Origin: an uncultured Collinsella sp.
GTDB taxonomy: Bacteria; Actinomycetota; Coriobacteriia; Coriobacteriales; Coriobacteriaceae
Assembly: GCA_900539035.1 (NCBI GenBank)
Contig: UQAU01000004.1
Coordinates: forward strand, 24,903-88,902
Length of the DNA stretch: 64,000 nt
Direction: 5' to 3'
Numbering within the stretch: the first letter of the stretch is position 1; each line of letters starts with the position of its first letter. Below, one piece after another: positions 8,505 through 20,063 of this stretch. A model generated the notes under the pieces. That model was not told where the DNA came from and ran no database searches. It saw only the letters and a list, made by a program, of their open reading frames with translations. The position numbers and the translations under genes were made by a program.

Positions 8505-10345
8505 TGACCGATCTTGCATCCACCACACCACAATCGCTCGGTCGCGATCCCATGGTCGGCCTGCGCCTGGCGCGTGTCGACGGGTTTGAGCCGGCCATTG
8601 CGCTCGGTCAGGACGAACTGCCTGCCTATCTGCGTCGTTTTACGATACTGTTTGCCGACGATGCCACCATGCGCCGTGGCGGTATCGGCCGCGTGACGCG
8701 TGCTGTCAACGCCCAAGGCGAGGACGTAGCACTCAAACAGCTCATCTTGCCGACGCGCGATGAGTTTGACGACGATGCCGCCCATGAGTCGCTGGTCGCC
8801 AAGTTCAAAGCGGCATTTCGCGAGGAATATGAATGCCATCGCGCCCTTTCGGGCCTTAAGGGCTTTCCCCGCCTCTATGGCTGGGGCGAGGTTGATGGTG
8901 TGCCTGCAATTGTCATGGAATGGGTCGAGGGCGAGACGCTCGCCCGCTTGCGTTCGCGACTCGCCGTGGACGATGCCGGACGCCTGTCGCCGCTTGTGGC
9001 GGCGCGTCTGGGTCGCGACCTGTTCGATCTGCTCTGCCGTATGAGCCTGGTGGGTGAGGGCTTTGTCCATCGCGATATCTCGCCCGCTAATATTATGGTG
9101 CGCACGGCGCGTCTACCGCTTGACCGGCAGCTTGCCGAGGGCACCTTTGACCTGTGCCTGATCGACTTTGGCTCGTCGCTGGCGCTTGAGCCTGCGTCGG
9201 CCGTGGCCGGTACCGGCGGCAAGGCATCCTTTACCGAGCGCTATGCCACGCTGCGTCGCGCGACGGTTGCCTATGCCCCGCCCGAGATGCTCACCGACGA
9301 TATTCCCGATCTGCGCGCTTTGCGTATGTCGCCGGCGATCGACGTCTATGCCGCGGCAAGCACGGTTTACGAGCTCATTGCCGGCGTCGCGCCATACGAA
9401 GCCGCGCCGAGCACTTCGGGCACCTCGGGTTCGCGCAAAAAGACGCGCGACATCGCGAGCCCCTACCGTCTCAAGATGGACACGCGGCCCGACTATCCCA
9501 TTGGTGCCCATGCGCCCGGTTGTGATTTGACTCAGCTGCTTCGTCGTGAGCCCGATGTGGCGCTCGCCGCGGCCGAGCAGGCCCAGCAGCTAGGGCTTGA
9601 GCCGGATTCCGAAGAGCTACGCGATGCGCTGGCGTTTGTCGATGCCCAGCTGTTCGACGTGGTGATGGCCTGTCTGTCCAGCCATCAAAAAGATCGTCCC
9701 GAGCCGGCGGCGGTCGAGGCGGCGCTCTCAGCGTTTTGTGACCACTATGCGCAAAATGTCGGCCGTTCGCTCCGCGGCGAGCCGCTCACGCCGTGCCCCA
9801 TGGATGCGTCTGGCCGCGCGGTTCGTCGCGCGCTGATGGTCGGCGCGACGGTCGTCTGTGGCGTGGTTTGGGCTGTGATCGTGGTTTCGGCCGCGCTGCT
9901 GGCGTCGGGCGCTCGCGTGACGGCGACTTTGGGATCGCTCGTGTGGTCTGGGTCGCTACCGGGTATTATTGCCGCACTGGCGTTGGCGCTGCCAGGCATA
10001 GCCGGCGTTGCCGCGGGGGCGCTTGCGCGCGATCGGCGCTCGGGCTTCCTGCAGGGTGTGCTTGCGCTTTCTGCCTGCGAGGTTCCGGTGCTGGTTGTGG
10101 CTGCATGTAGCGTATTTTCCCAACGCGCCGTGATGGGCGGCCTTGTTGCCGCTCTGGTTGCAACCTATACGCTTACGTGGTTTTTGCTTGCGATGGGCTT
10201 TGCCTTTGAACTTCCCGTTTCGGCACCACGACGCACAAAAGCCCAGATGGCGACTCCGCTTGCCGGTGGAGCCGCAGCTGCCCGTACTTTTGGCGGACCT
10301 GTCGAAGTATCGTCCGATTCTATTTCTACGACTAAGGAGGCCTAG
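8501..10345 (+). CDS. Membrane Ser/Thr protein kinase
   Basis: 614 residues. The kinase core spans roughly 45-410. It has a degenerate glycine loop (RRGGIGRV, 59-65), Lys79 in VALKQL, HRD at 190-192 with DISPANIMV, DFG as IDFGSS (222-224), and APPEML as the APE element. The lobe is longer than usual, with an insert around 300-350 (TSGTSGSRKKTRD). Four membrane segments follow (about 445-560), then a short cytoplasmic tail. It is coupled by ATGA to the anchored protein upstream and sits 3 bp before an FHA gene, giving a writer-reader pair. No PASTA repeats are present, so the anchored partner may supply the sensor. Confidence 0.9.
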   Translation: MMTDLASTTPQSLGRDPMVGLRLARVDGFEPAIALGQDELPAYLRRFTILFADDATMRRGGIGRVTRAVNAQGEDVALKQLILPTRDEFDDDAAHESLVAKFKAAFREEYECHRALSGLKGFPRLYGWGEVDGVPAIVMEWVEGETLARLRSRLAVDDAGRLSPLVAARLGRDLFDLLCRMSLVGEGFVHRDISPANIMVRTARLPLDRQLAEGTFDLCLIDFGSSLALEPASAVAGTGGKASFTERYATLRRATVAYAPPEMLTDDIPDLRALRMSPAIDVYAAASTVYELIAGVAPYEAAPSTSGTSGSRKKTRDIASPYRLKMDTRPDYPIGAHAPGCDLTQLLRREPDVALAAAEQAQQLGLEPDSEELRDALAFVDAQLFDVVMACLSSHQKDRPEPAAVEAALSAFCDHYAQNVGRSLRGEPLTPCPMDASGRAVRRALMVGATVVCGVVWAVIVVSAALLASGARVTATLGSLVWSGSLPGIIAALALALPGIAGVAAGALARDRRSGFLQGVLALSACEVPVLVVAACSVFSQRAVMGGLVAALVATYTLTWFLLAMGFAFELPVSAPRRTKAQMATPLAGGAAAARTFGGPVEVSSDSISTTKEA

Positions 10346-10348
10346 GTC

Positions 10349-11287
10349 ATGGCATCTCAAGTTGAGCTCACCCCATGCGGGGCCATGTTTGACATCTTTA
10401 AGCGCGCGGCGCATCTGAGCCATATCGAGCTGTGCGGCTTGGTGCTTTCGTCCCGTCCGCTCGCCGACGGCCGCAGCCCACAGAGCCGAGCCGCCGATCG
10501 CTCTTGGGTTTCCCGCTTTATCGTTCGCGCGCCGGTCGGCACGCTTCAGCATCGCTACTTTGCCGAATACGGTACCTCGGCTGCGCGTATTATGTCGCAA
10601 CTGGCCCTGCGCCAGCGCAATCCCATGGACTCCACGGCTGTGATCAATATGGTGTGCGGTCCTGCAGGTGAACCGATGGTACGCGCGCTCGAAGAGTGCC
10701 ACCAGGACACGAATCTCTATCGCAACGCGCTCGATCGCCTGTCCCAGGCGGCGGAACTCATGCCCGCCGAGCGCGCCGAGGCCGTGCTGGTGCTGTTTGT
10801 CGCCGTCGGTTGTTCGGCGGATGTGCGGTCCTCGGTGAACTATGCCATCGACTACGCGCACGCGACCTGTGGCGGAGGCACATCCACGCCGCGTTCGCTT
10901 GGCATGTCGATGACCGCGGGCGAACGCGAACCCGCCCCGGCGCACCCCTTGGGCTTGCTGCGCGTACAAAACAGTTTTGTCGTGAGCGCCCCGCGCTGGA
11001 TTCAGCCGAGTGAGCAGGGTGTTGAGATTGGCGCGCTGGCCACTGGCGAGGGCGATATTACCGACGTCGGCGACGATGTCTCGGCCCGCCATGCCCATAT
11101 CTGGTGCGATGCTCAAAATATCTGGCACGTCGAGGACTTGTCGTCCACCAACGGAACCGTGGTGGTAAACGGGGCCACGCGCGTCTGCATTCAGGTCGAA
11201 CCCGGCCGTTCCGCCCAACTCAATCCCGGCGACGAGCTCAAGCTCGGCGAATCCACTACCTACGCCATTCTCTTCGGTGCCCTCTAG
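10349..11287 (+). CDS. FHA-domain protein
   Basis: 312 residues. The last 90 or so form an FHA domain: the SARHAHIW strand, then EDLSSTNGTVVVNG, where Ser/Arg/Asn residues bind phosphothreonine, ending in GDELKLGESTTY. The first 200 residues are alpha/beta and not recognised; they may be the domain steered by phosphorylation. AGGAGG lies 7 nt upstream of ATG 10349, overlapping the kinase stop region, so it is the third gene of the signalling operon. A hairpin at 11288-11320 ends the operon. Confidence 0.88.
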   Translation: MASQVELTPCGAMFDIFKRAAHLSHIELCGLVLSSRPLADGRSPQSRAADRSWVSRFIVRAPVGTLQHRYFAEYGTSAARIMSQLALRQRNPMDSTAVINMVCGPAGEPMVRALEECHQDTNLYRNALDRLSQAAELMPAERAEAVLVLFVAVGCSADVRSSVNYAIDYAHATCGGGTSTPRSLGMSMTAGEREPAPAHPLGLLRVQNSFVVSAPRWIQPSEQGVEIGALATGEGDITDVGDDVSARHAHIWCDAQNIWHVEDLSSTNGTVVVNGATRVCIQVEPGRSAQLNPGDELKLGESTTYAILFGAL

Positions 11288-11340
11288 CCGGCAGATAGGG
11301 ACGTTCCTTTTCTGCCGGCACTTGGGGACACTCCTTGGCG
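11288..11340. repeat. Hairpin repeat with GGGACGTTCCTT loop (operon end)
   Basis: GCCGGCAGA at 11288-11296 (allowing the preceding AG of the stop codon) pairs with TCTGCCGGC some 15 nt later. The loop carries GGGACGTTCCTTT, and a second partial unit (GGGGACACTCCTT) follows. The same loop phrase recurs at 17003-17050 and 56776-56855. It is a dispersed intergenic element that may act as a terminator. Confidence 0.5.
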
Positions 11341-11738
11341 CACCAGAGCCGGTCGCCCAGGGATGGAGGGGCCATTTTGGCCCTTGGCAGTCACCCAAGG
11401 TAAACCTTTACCGCCCGCCTATATTTGCCGAAATTACACTTGACGGCGGGGTACAATAAACCCGCATGCGGATTTCCGTTGCGGGCGCTTCCCATCGCCG
11501 GGGCGTGCCCGGGAGCATCCGGCATGCGGCCTTTGCGGCGCTCGGTCATGTGCAAGACGGGTAGCTGGGCTTGTGGAGCGCGTGCAGCCCTCCTCGCCTC
11601 GGCATGCCTTCTCTCCACGCCATGTACCTGCTGCTGAGCCTGCCTGCCAGATGATTGGAAGCAACAGCGAAAATCCCATCACGCCAACATCCCGGCGATC
11701 GCCGGGGCCTGTATACCTATATGAGAGGAGAGGGGTAT
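11341..11738 (+). promoter_or_regulatory. Long leader region of nifJ
   Basis: About 400 bp without a credible gene. A TACAAT -10-like hexamer at 11451-11456 is a candidate promoter, although no good -35 is spaced correctly. This would give a 5' leader of roughly 275 nt. A perfect 16-bp palindrome (CCCGGCGATCGCCGGG, 11691-11706) stands 20 nt before the ribosome site and could be an operator or a stem in the leader. No known riboswitch is recognised. Confidence 0.35.
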
Positions 11739-15278
<3,540 letters not shown>

Positions 15279-15288
15279 GTCTCTCACC

Positions 15289-15413
15289 GCAGGATCTGAG
15301 GGCTGACCTTCGCGGACGTCCTCGGACATGAAAGAACCCCCGCTGCGCACTACGTGCGGCGGGGGTTCTTTCGTCCTGCGGAGTGTCCGCGAAGGTCAGC
15401 CCTCAGATCCTGC
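15289..15413. terminator. Nested giant hairpin terminator after nifJ
   Basis: The outer arms, 15289-15317 and 15385-15413, are a perfect 29-bp inverted repeat. Inside them, GAAAGAACCCCCGC (15330-15343) pairs with GCGGGGGTTCTTTC (15359-15372), and a GCAC/GTGC pair lies within the loop. The inner hairpin ends in a T-rich stretch and looks like an intrinsic terminator working in both directions. The outer arms are far longer than a terminator needs. Both arms could form one 125-nt stem or a DNA cruciform. Confidence 0.75.
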
Positions 15414-15932
15414 TACGACTACGTCCTCAGATTGTGTGGGCGGATGAAGGACGTAGTTGGCCGGGTATTCCGTCCCTTCGCTGTTTCGCGGCTTTGCCGC
15501 GAAACCTCGCGCCACTTTGGGGATGGATGGGGGACTTGGCTGTTGCCGCCTTTTCGGAGCGCTTCTTTATTCCTTTTGCTGGATGAAAAGCCCCTTGTTT
15601 TTGCAGGGGTGCATACTCGACTTATAAGTGCATAGAATCTCGTATAGCGCGAGTAAGATATTGCGCTGTCCGTTTTGTGTTTAGCAGAGATGTAGTTTGC
15701 ATAATCCGACATAATCCTCGCTTCATTTAAATAAAGTCGCACGTAAATTACGTAGATATGTCTGAGCTGGAGTTCTGTACGCTGAGCGGACAAAAACGAC
15801 CGTTCACCGTTCCGCTATTTTCAAAATGAATAAAATGAGCGATAAAGAGAATATAAACCTTAATAAACTCGCGTATTGCACGGACGCGGGTTATTAATGG
15901 GTTGTAGGCCTTTTACAGAAAGGATTCCAGCA
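15414..15932 (+). promoter_or_regulatory. Upstream region of carbamate kinase
   Basis: About 520 bp with a marked drop in GC from 15590 on. It carries TTGCATAAT at 15697-15705 with a second ACATAAT 3 nt later, and AT-rich -10-like stretches around 15790-15870. A 124-codon antisense frame (15793 to 15419) has no ribosome site or recognisable protein and is not called. The region probably holds the arcC promoter and an operator. Confidence 0.4.
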
Positions 15933-16895
15933 ATGTCTAAGCCTCTTGGCAAGCCCGATCGTATTGTCGTCGCCCTTGGCGGCAACGCCCTCGGCAACAA
16001 CCCCGTTGAGCAGATCGAGGCCGTGAGCAACACCGCTCACGCTCTTCTCGGCCTGATCGAGCAGGGCAACGAGATCATCATCACCCACGGCAACGGCCCG
16101 CAGGTCGGCATGATCCAGAACGCCTTCGCCGCTGCCCACGACGCCATCGGCACCCCCGAGATGCCGCTGCCCGAGTGCGGCGCAATGTCCCAGGGCTACA
16201 TTGGCTATCACCTGCAGCAGGGCATCGGCCGCGAGATGCACAAGCGCTATAAGCGTTGGCACGCCGCCACCGTCGTCACCCAGATCGAGTGCGATCCCGA
16301 CGATCCCGCGTTCAAGAACCCGACCAAGCCCATCGGCCCCTTCTATACCGAGGAGCAGGCCAAGGAGTTTATGGCTGAGGACCCCTCCAAGGTCTTCGTC
16401 GAGGATTCCGGCCGCGGCTGGCGTCGCGTCGTCGCTTCCCCCGATCCCAAGAAAATCGTCGAGGCCGACTCCATCCTCAACCTGCTCGACAACGAGTTCA
16501 TCGTCATCGCCTGCGGTGGCGGCGGCATCCCCGTCGTCCGCGACTACGAGAACAAGGGCTGCTACAAGGGCGTCCCCGCCGTCATCGACAAGGACCTGGG
16601 CGGCGAGCTGCTGGCCGAGGACTGCGATGCCGACGTCCTGTTCCTGCTAACCGCCGTTGAGCATGTCGCCATCAACTTTGGCAAGCCCAACCAGGAGGAG
16701 CTCGAGGACCTCACCGCCGACGAGGCCGAGCGCCTGGCCGACGAGGGCCAGTTCGGCAAGGGTTCCATGGAGCCCAAGGTCCGCGCTGCTATCAAGTTCG
16801 CCCGTTCCCGCAAGGGCCGCACCTGCATCATCGGCGCTCTGGACAAGGCCGCCGAGACCATGGCCGGCCTCTCCGGTACCCGCATCCACGAGTAG
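15933..16895 (+). CDS. arcC: Carbamate kinase
   Basis: 320 residues; amino acid kinase fold. It shows the N-terminal RIVVALGGNALG, ITHGNGPQVG, a middle IACGGGGIPVV and VIDKDLGGELLAED, and a C-terminal GRTCIIGALD. It makes ATP from carbamoyl phosphate and ADP, the last step of arginine, agmatine, citrulline or purine (oxalurate) fermentation. AAAGGA stands 8 nt before ATG 15933; the frame is open to 15876. No arginine deiminase or carbamoyltransferase gene is in the window, so the source of carbamoyl phosphate is not shown. The gene stands alone with its own terminator. Confidence 0.95.
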   Translation: MSKPLGKPDRIVVALGGNALGNNPVEQIEAVSNTAHALLGLIEQGNEIIITHGNGPQVGMIQNAFAAAHDAIGTPEMPLPECGAMSQGYIGYHLQQGIGREMHKRYKRWHAATVVTQIECDPDDPAFKNPTKPIGPFYTEEQAKEFMAEDPSKVFVEDSGRGWRRVVASPDPKKIVEADSILNLLDNEFIVIACGGGGIPVVRDYENKGCYKGVPAVIDKDLGGELLAEDCDADVLFLLTAVEHVAINFGKPNQEELEDLTADEAERLADEGQFGKGSMEPKVRAAIKFARSRKGRTCIIGALDKAAETMAGLSGTRIHE

Positions 16896-16960
16896 TCTCT
16901 ACTCTGTTGTATCTCTCGTGGGCGCCAGGCAAAGCGCCCACAAACTAGCCTCTCTTCATG

Positions 16961-16996
16961 AGCCCCGCAGTCCGCTCCGACTGCGGGGCTTTTGTT
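16961..16996 (+). terminator. Intrinsic terminator after arcC
   Basis: AGCCCCGCAGTC (16961-16972), a 6-nt loop, GACTGCGGGGCT (16979-16990), then TTTGTTT. It is a perfect 12-bp stem with a T tract. Confidence 0.9.
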
Positions 16997-17000
16997 TCAA

Positions 17001-17120
17001 CCCGGCACTTGGGGACGTTCCTTTCCTACCGGCATCTTGGGACAGTCCTTTTCGACAGCACGAGCGGTCGTCCGCAAAGGCTGTCCCCAACGACCACTCA
17101 TTTAAGTCTGTCCCCAATGG
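17001..17120. repeat. Cluster of GGGGACGTTCC / TGTCCCCAA intergenic repeats
   Basis: Between arcC and the peptidase gene, four related phrases occur: GGGGACGTTCCTT and GGGACAGTCCTT, then their inverse types GGCTGTCCCCAACGAC and GTCTGTCCCCAATGG. They can pair across the region and probably form a terminator-like fold between the convergent genes. The phrases match those at 11288 and 56776. Confidence 0.45.
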
Positions 17121-18122
17121 CTAGTAGGCCCACATGGCTTCGATTTCGTTGAGGACTTCTACGACGCCCCAGCGGCGGGCGCTACGGCTGGCCGAGTTGG
17201 GGTCGTAGAGGCCAATCTGGTTGGCGTCGTCGATGCCGTAGAGCACGATGTAGTGGCCTACGTTGGTAAACGTACCGGGGCGCACTGCGGCGATGACGGG
17301 CGCACCCGAGCGAAGTGCTTGGGTAATCGATTCGCGATCGTTATAGAGCTGTGTTCCGTTGAGCCCCAGCTGCCACGCACCGCCTGTCATAAACGACCAC
17401 TCGGTGGCACCGGTGGGGGCATAGTTGCCCGCCTCGGAAAGGGCGCACATATCTGCCGGTGTCATATCGGTGCGTCCCGTTTTAAAGATGTAGACCATGG
17501 TGAGGCAGGTGGGTCCGCAGCCGTTTTGGCGGATGGTGCCGCCGGCGTAGGGCAGCTCCGACCATGCGGGGTCAATCTGGTAGATATGCGGCATGGTGCC
17601 GGCACTCCACTGCGAACGCGGGGTCGAAAAAGCAAACGAGTAGCCGAGTGCGACCGGGGCTTTGAGGAGCTTTTCCTCGGCGGTGGGCTCTAGACCGGCA
17701 GAGCCATGCGAGGCACACGACCCCAGATACACAAAGGCCAGACATGCCATGATGGAGCACAGGGCAAGACGGAGACGATGAATCTGCGGATTGGCGGCCC
17801 TGACACGTCCCATCGGCCGTGGCCGCTTTGCGCCGCATCCACCGCGGGGCTTCGAAAAGAAACGGCTGATGTGATCGTCAGACTTTCGCCGATCGTTTTT
17901 CTGCCGCCGAGGCACTTCGGCCCGGTGTTGACGGGTGCCCGAGCACGGGCGATCCGCCTGACGCGCGCCGGCATTCTGCGGCATAGACGACGAGGGACGA
18001 TCCTGCGGACGCTGCGGGTTCTGTGGCCCGTCGTTGTCAGAAACACTCCTGGATGCTGGCGTGGTACGCCCGGCAAGGCGAACGTTTCGCTGCCGTTCGC
18101 CGTCGTTGTATTCGTATGCCAT
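17121..18122 (-). CDS. Membrane-anchored C39-like cysteine peptidase
   Basis: 333 residues. A long basic, Pro/Gln-rich cytoplasmic tail of about 115 residues precedes one membrane segment (about 118-136). The exported part is a C39_2-type papain fold: an oxyanion Gln and nucleophile Cys in RQNGCGPTCL (Cys near 202), a catalytic His in VGHYIVLYG, and an Asp/Asn in YDPNS. Such proteins cleave peptides or wall-linked substrates outside the cell. A GAGG site 9 nt before the ATG at 18122 supports this start over the upstream GTG. It is divergent from the permease. LGSC in the membrane segment resembles a lipobox, but its distance from the N-terminus makes a lipoprotein unlikely. Confidence 0.8.
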   Translation of the reverse strand: MAYEYNDGERQRNVRLAGRTTPASRSVSDNDGPQNPQRPQDRPSSSMPQNAGARQADRPCSGTRQHRAEVPRRQKNDRRKSDDHISRFFSKPRGGCGAKRPRPMGRVRAANPQIHRLRLALCSIMACLAFVYLGSCASHGSAGLEPTAEEKLLKAPVALGYSFAFSTPRSQWSAGTMPHIYQIDPAWSELPYAGGTIRQNGCGPTCLTMVYIFKTGRTDMTPADMCALSEAGNYAPTGATEWSFMTGGAWQLGLNGTQLYNDRESITQALRSGAPVIAAVRPGTFTNVGHYIVLYGIDDANQIGLYDPNSASRSARRWGVVEVLNEIEAMWAY

Positions 18123-18480
18123 TTGTACCACCTCGTCTCATATATAACCCGTCCATCCTACAAAAAAGACGTGCAGCAAATGAGCGCGTGCGACAAAAGT
18201 TCGATAAACGGCACGAACAGGGTGAGCTTGGCGCCATAAAGCGACACCTTCTGCGAGCAATCGAATCGCGCCATCAAAACGGGCGCTCGCAACGAGTGGC
18301 GTCCCTCGCCGTTCGTCCCAAAAACGGTGCCGCTCGTTTTGCAGTTCTGCCTTCGGTCGAGCTGCAAGCGGCGCTGCTGTGCCAAGGCTGTATCTTAAAG
18401 CCACGAAATAAAAGTGCGCGGCAAAACAGACCGCGCAAGGGGTGACGCCAAGGGGCGTCAAATAGGAAAGGAGGGGAACA
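18123..18480. promoter_or_regulatory. Divergent region between peptidase and permease genes
   Basis: 358 bp without a gene. A hairpin, TGACGCC-AAGG-GGCGTCA (18443-18460), ends about 8 nt before the permease ribosome site AAAGGAGGGG and could modulate its access. The rest shows no recognised RNA fold. Confidence 0.35.
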
Positions 18481-19932
18481 ATGGCGGACAAGAACGCAGA
18501 AGTTGCAGTCGAGGATAACGGCGGCATGAAGAAAACGCTTTCGCTCTGGAACTTCTTCACCATCGGTTTCGGCGCCATCATCGGTACCGGTTGGGTTCTG
18601 CAGGTCGGCGACTGGATGGTCGTGGGCGGCGGTCCCGTTCCCGCTATGATTGCATTCCTCTTGGGTGCAATCTTCCTCGTGCCCGTCGGAGCTGTTTTCG
18701 GTGAGCTCACGGCTGCTATCCCCATCTCGGGTGGCATCGTCGAGTATGTCGATCGTAGCTTTGGCCGTACACTGAGCTACATTACCGGTTGGCTCTTGGC
18801 CCTGGGCAACGGTATCCTGTGCCCGTGGGAGGCCATCGCCATCTCGACCCTCGTATCCGAGATGTTCGGCAGCCTGCCCGGCCTTGAGTGGCTGCGCGCC
18901 ATCAAGCTCTACACCATCCTGGGCGCCGACGTTTACCTGTTCCCGACGCTGATCGCACTCGGCTTTGCAGCCTACGTCATCTTCCTCAATTTCCGCGGTG
19001 CCAGCTCGGCCGCCAAGCTCCAAGCCTTCCTGACCAAGGCCCTGCTCTGCGGCATGCTGCTCGCCATGGGCGTCTCGCTGTTCACCGGCTCGCCGAGCAA
19101 CGCCATGCCCGTGTTCTCTCAGGTCGCCGGCGCTGGCGGCGGCAAGGCCGCCACCGAGGGCACCAGCCTGTTCGCCGGTATCGTGTCGGTCCTGGTTCTG
19201 ACCCCGTTCTTCTACGCTGGTTTCGACACCATTCCCCAGCAGGCTGAGGAAGCAGCCGAGGGCCTTAACTGGAACAAGTTCGGCAAGATCATCTCCCTGG
19301 CCCTGCTGGCCGCCGGCGGCTTCTACATGGTCTGCATCTACTCGTTCGGCACCATCCTCGACTGGCATGAGTTTGTTAAGAGCCCGGTTCCCGCGCTTGC
19401 CTGCCTCAAGGGCATCAACATGCTCCTGTACCTGGCCATGCTCGTCATCGCCACGCTTGGACCCATGGGCCCGATGAACTCCTTCTACGGCGCCACGAGC
19501 CGCATTATGCTCGCCATGGGCCGCAAGGGCCAGCTGCCCGAGAAGTTCGCCGAGGTCGATCCCAGCTCCGGCGCTCCCAAGCTCGCCTGCGTCGTTCTGG
19601 GCGTCATCACCGTCGTCGGTCCGTTCCTGGGCAAGAACATGCTCATCCCTCTGACCAACGTTTCGGCTCTCGCCTTCATCTTCTCCTGCGGCATGGTCGC
19701 CCTCGCCTGCCTGCGCATGCGCTTCACCGAGCCCGACCTGCCTCGTCCCTACGAGGTGCCCGGCGGCAAGTTTGGCATCGGTCTCGCTATCGCTGCCTGT
19801 GCCATCATCATCGGCCTGCTTGTGATTCCGTTCTCTCCCGCCTCCCTCAACATGGTGGAGTGGAGCATCGTGATCGGCTGGTTGGCGATTGGCCTGGCCC
19901 TCATGGCTTTTACCAATTCCCGCAAAAAGTAA
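18481..19932 (+). CDS. APC-superfamily amino acid permease
   Basis: 483 residues with about 12 membrane segments. TM1 has the family signature GFGAIIGTGW, and the unwound TM1/TM6 regions are Gly-rich. A Ser/Gly/Thr-rich loop with many charged residues (EEAAEGLNWNKFGK) fits the APA/amino acid-proton symporter groups. AAAGGAGGGG precedes the ATG. It lies 131 bp upstream of an amidohydrolase and downstream of carbamate kinase on the same strand, which suggests uptake of an amino acid or acyl-amino compound used by these enzymes. Substrate not determined. Confidence 0.9.
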   Translation: MADKNAEVAVEDNGGMKKTLSLWNFFTIGFGAIIGTGWVLQVGDWMVVGGGPVPAMIAFLLGAIFLVPVGAVFGELTAAIPISGGIVEYVDRSFGRTLSYITGWLLALGNGILCPWEAIAISTLVSEMFGSLPGLEWLRAIKLYTILGADVYLFPTLIALGFAAYVIFLNFRGASSAAKLQAFLTKALLCGMLLAMGVSLFTGSPSNAMPVFSQVAGAGGGKAATEGTSLFAGIVSVLVLTPFFYAGFDTIPQQAEEAAEGLNWNKFGKIISLALLAAGGFYMVCIYSFGTILDWHEFVKSPVPALACLKGINMLLYLAMLVIATLGPMGPMNSFYGATSRIMLAMGRKGQLPEKFAEVDPSSGAPKLACVVLGVITVVGPFLGKNMLIPLTNVSALAFIFSCGMVALACLRMRFTEPDLPRPYEVPGGKFGIGLAIAACAIIIGLLVIPFSPASLNMVEWSIVIGWLAIGLALMAFTNSRKK

Positions 19933-19952
19933 CGCCTAGCCGGGGCGGATCG

Positions 19953-19981
19953 GGTGCGCGGTGCCCTCTCTCCCGCGCACC
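19953..19981 (+). terminator. Stem-loop between permease and amidohydrolase genes
   Basis: GGTGCGCGG (19953-19961) pairs with CCGCGCACC (19973-19981). There is no T tract, so it may be an mRNA-stabilising or attenuating stem within an operon and not a full terminator. Confidence 0.4.
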
Positions 19982-20063
19982 GAACCCGGCACCATTTGGG
20001 TAGCTTTGTGAGGCCTTAACCCAACACGGCCTCGCCCACTATATGGATCCATAAGGAGGAACC

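Noticed and set aside
15419..15793. 124-codon minus-strand frame upstream of arcC
   Set aside because: No ribosome site, no recognisable domain, and it runs into the nested hairpin region and promoter area.
17121..18122. Reading the C39-like peptidase as a lipoprotein
   Set aside because: LGSC in the membrane segment looks like a lipobox, but over 115 basic residues precede it, which does not fit a type II signal peptide.
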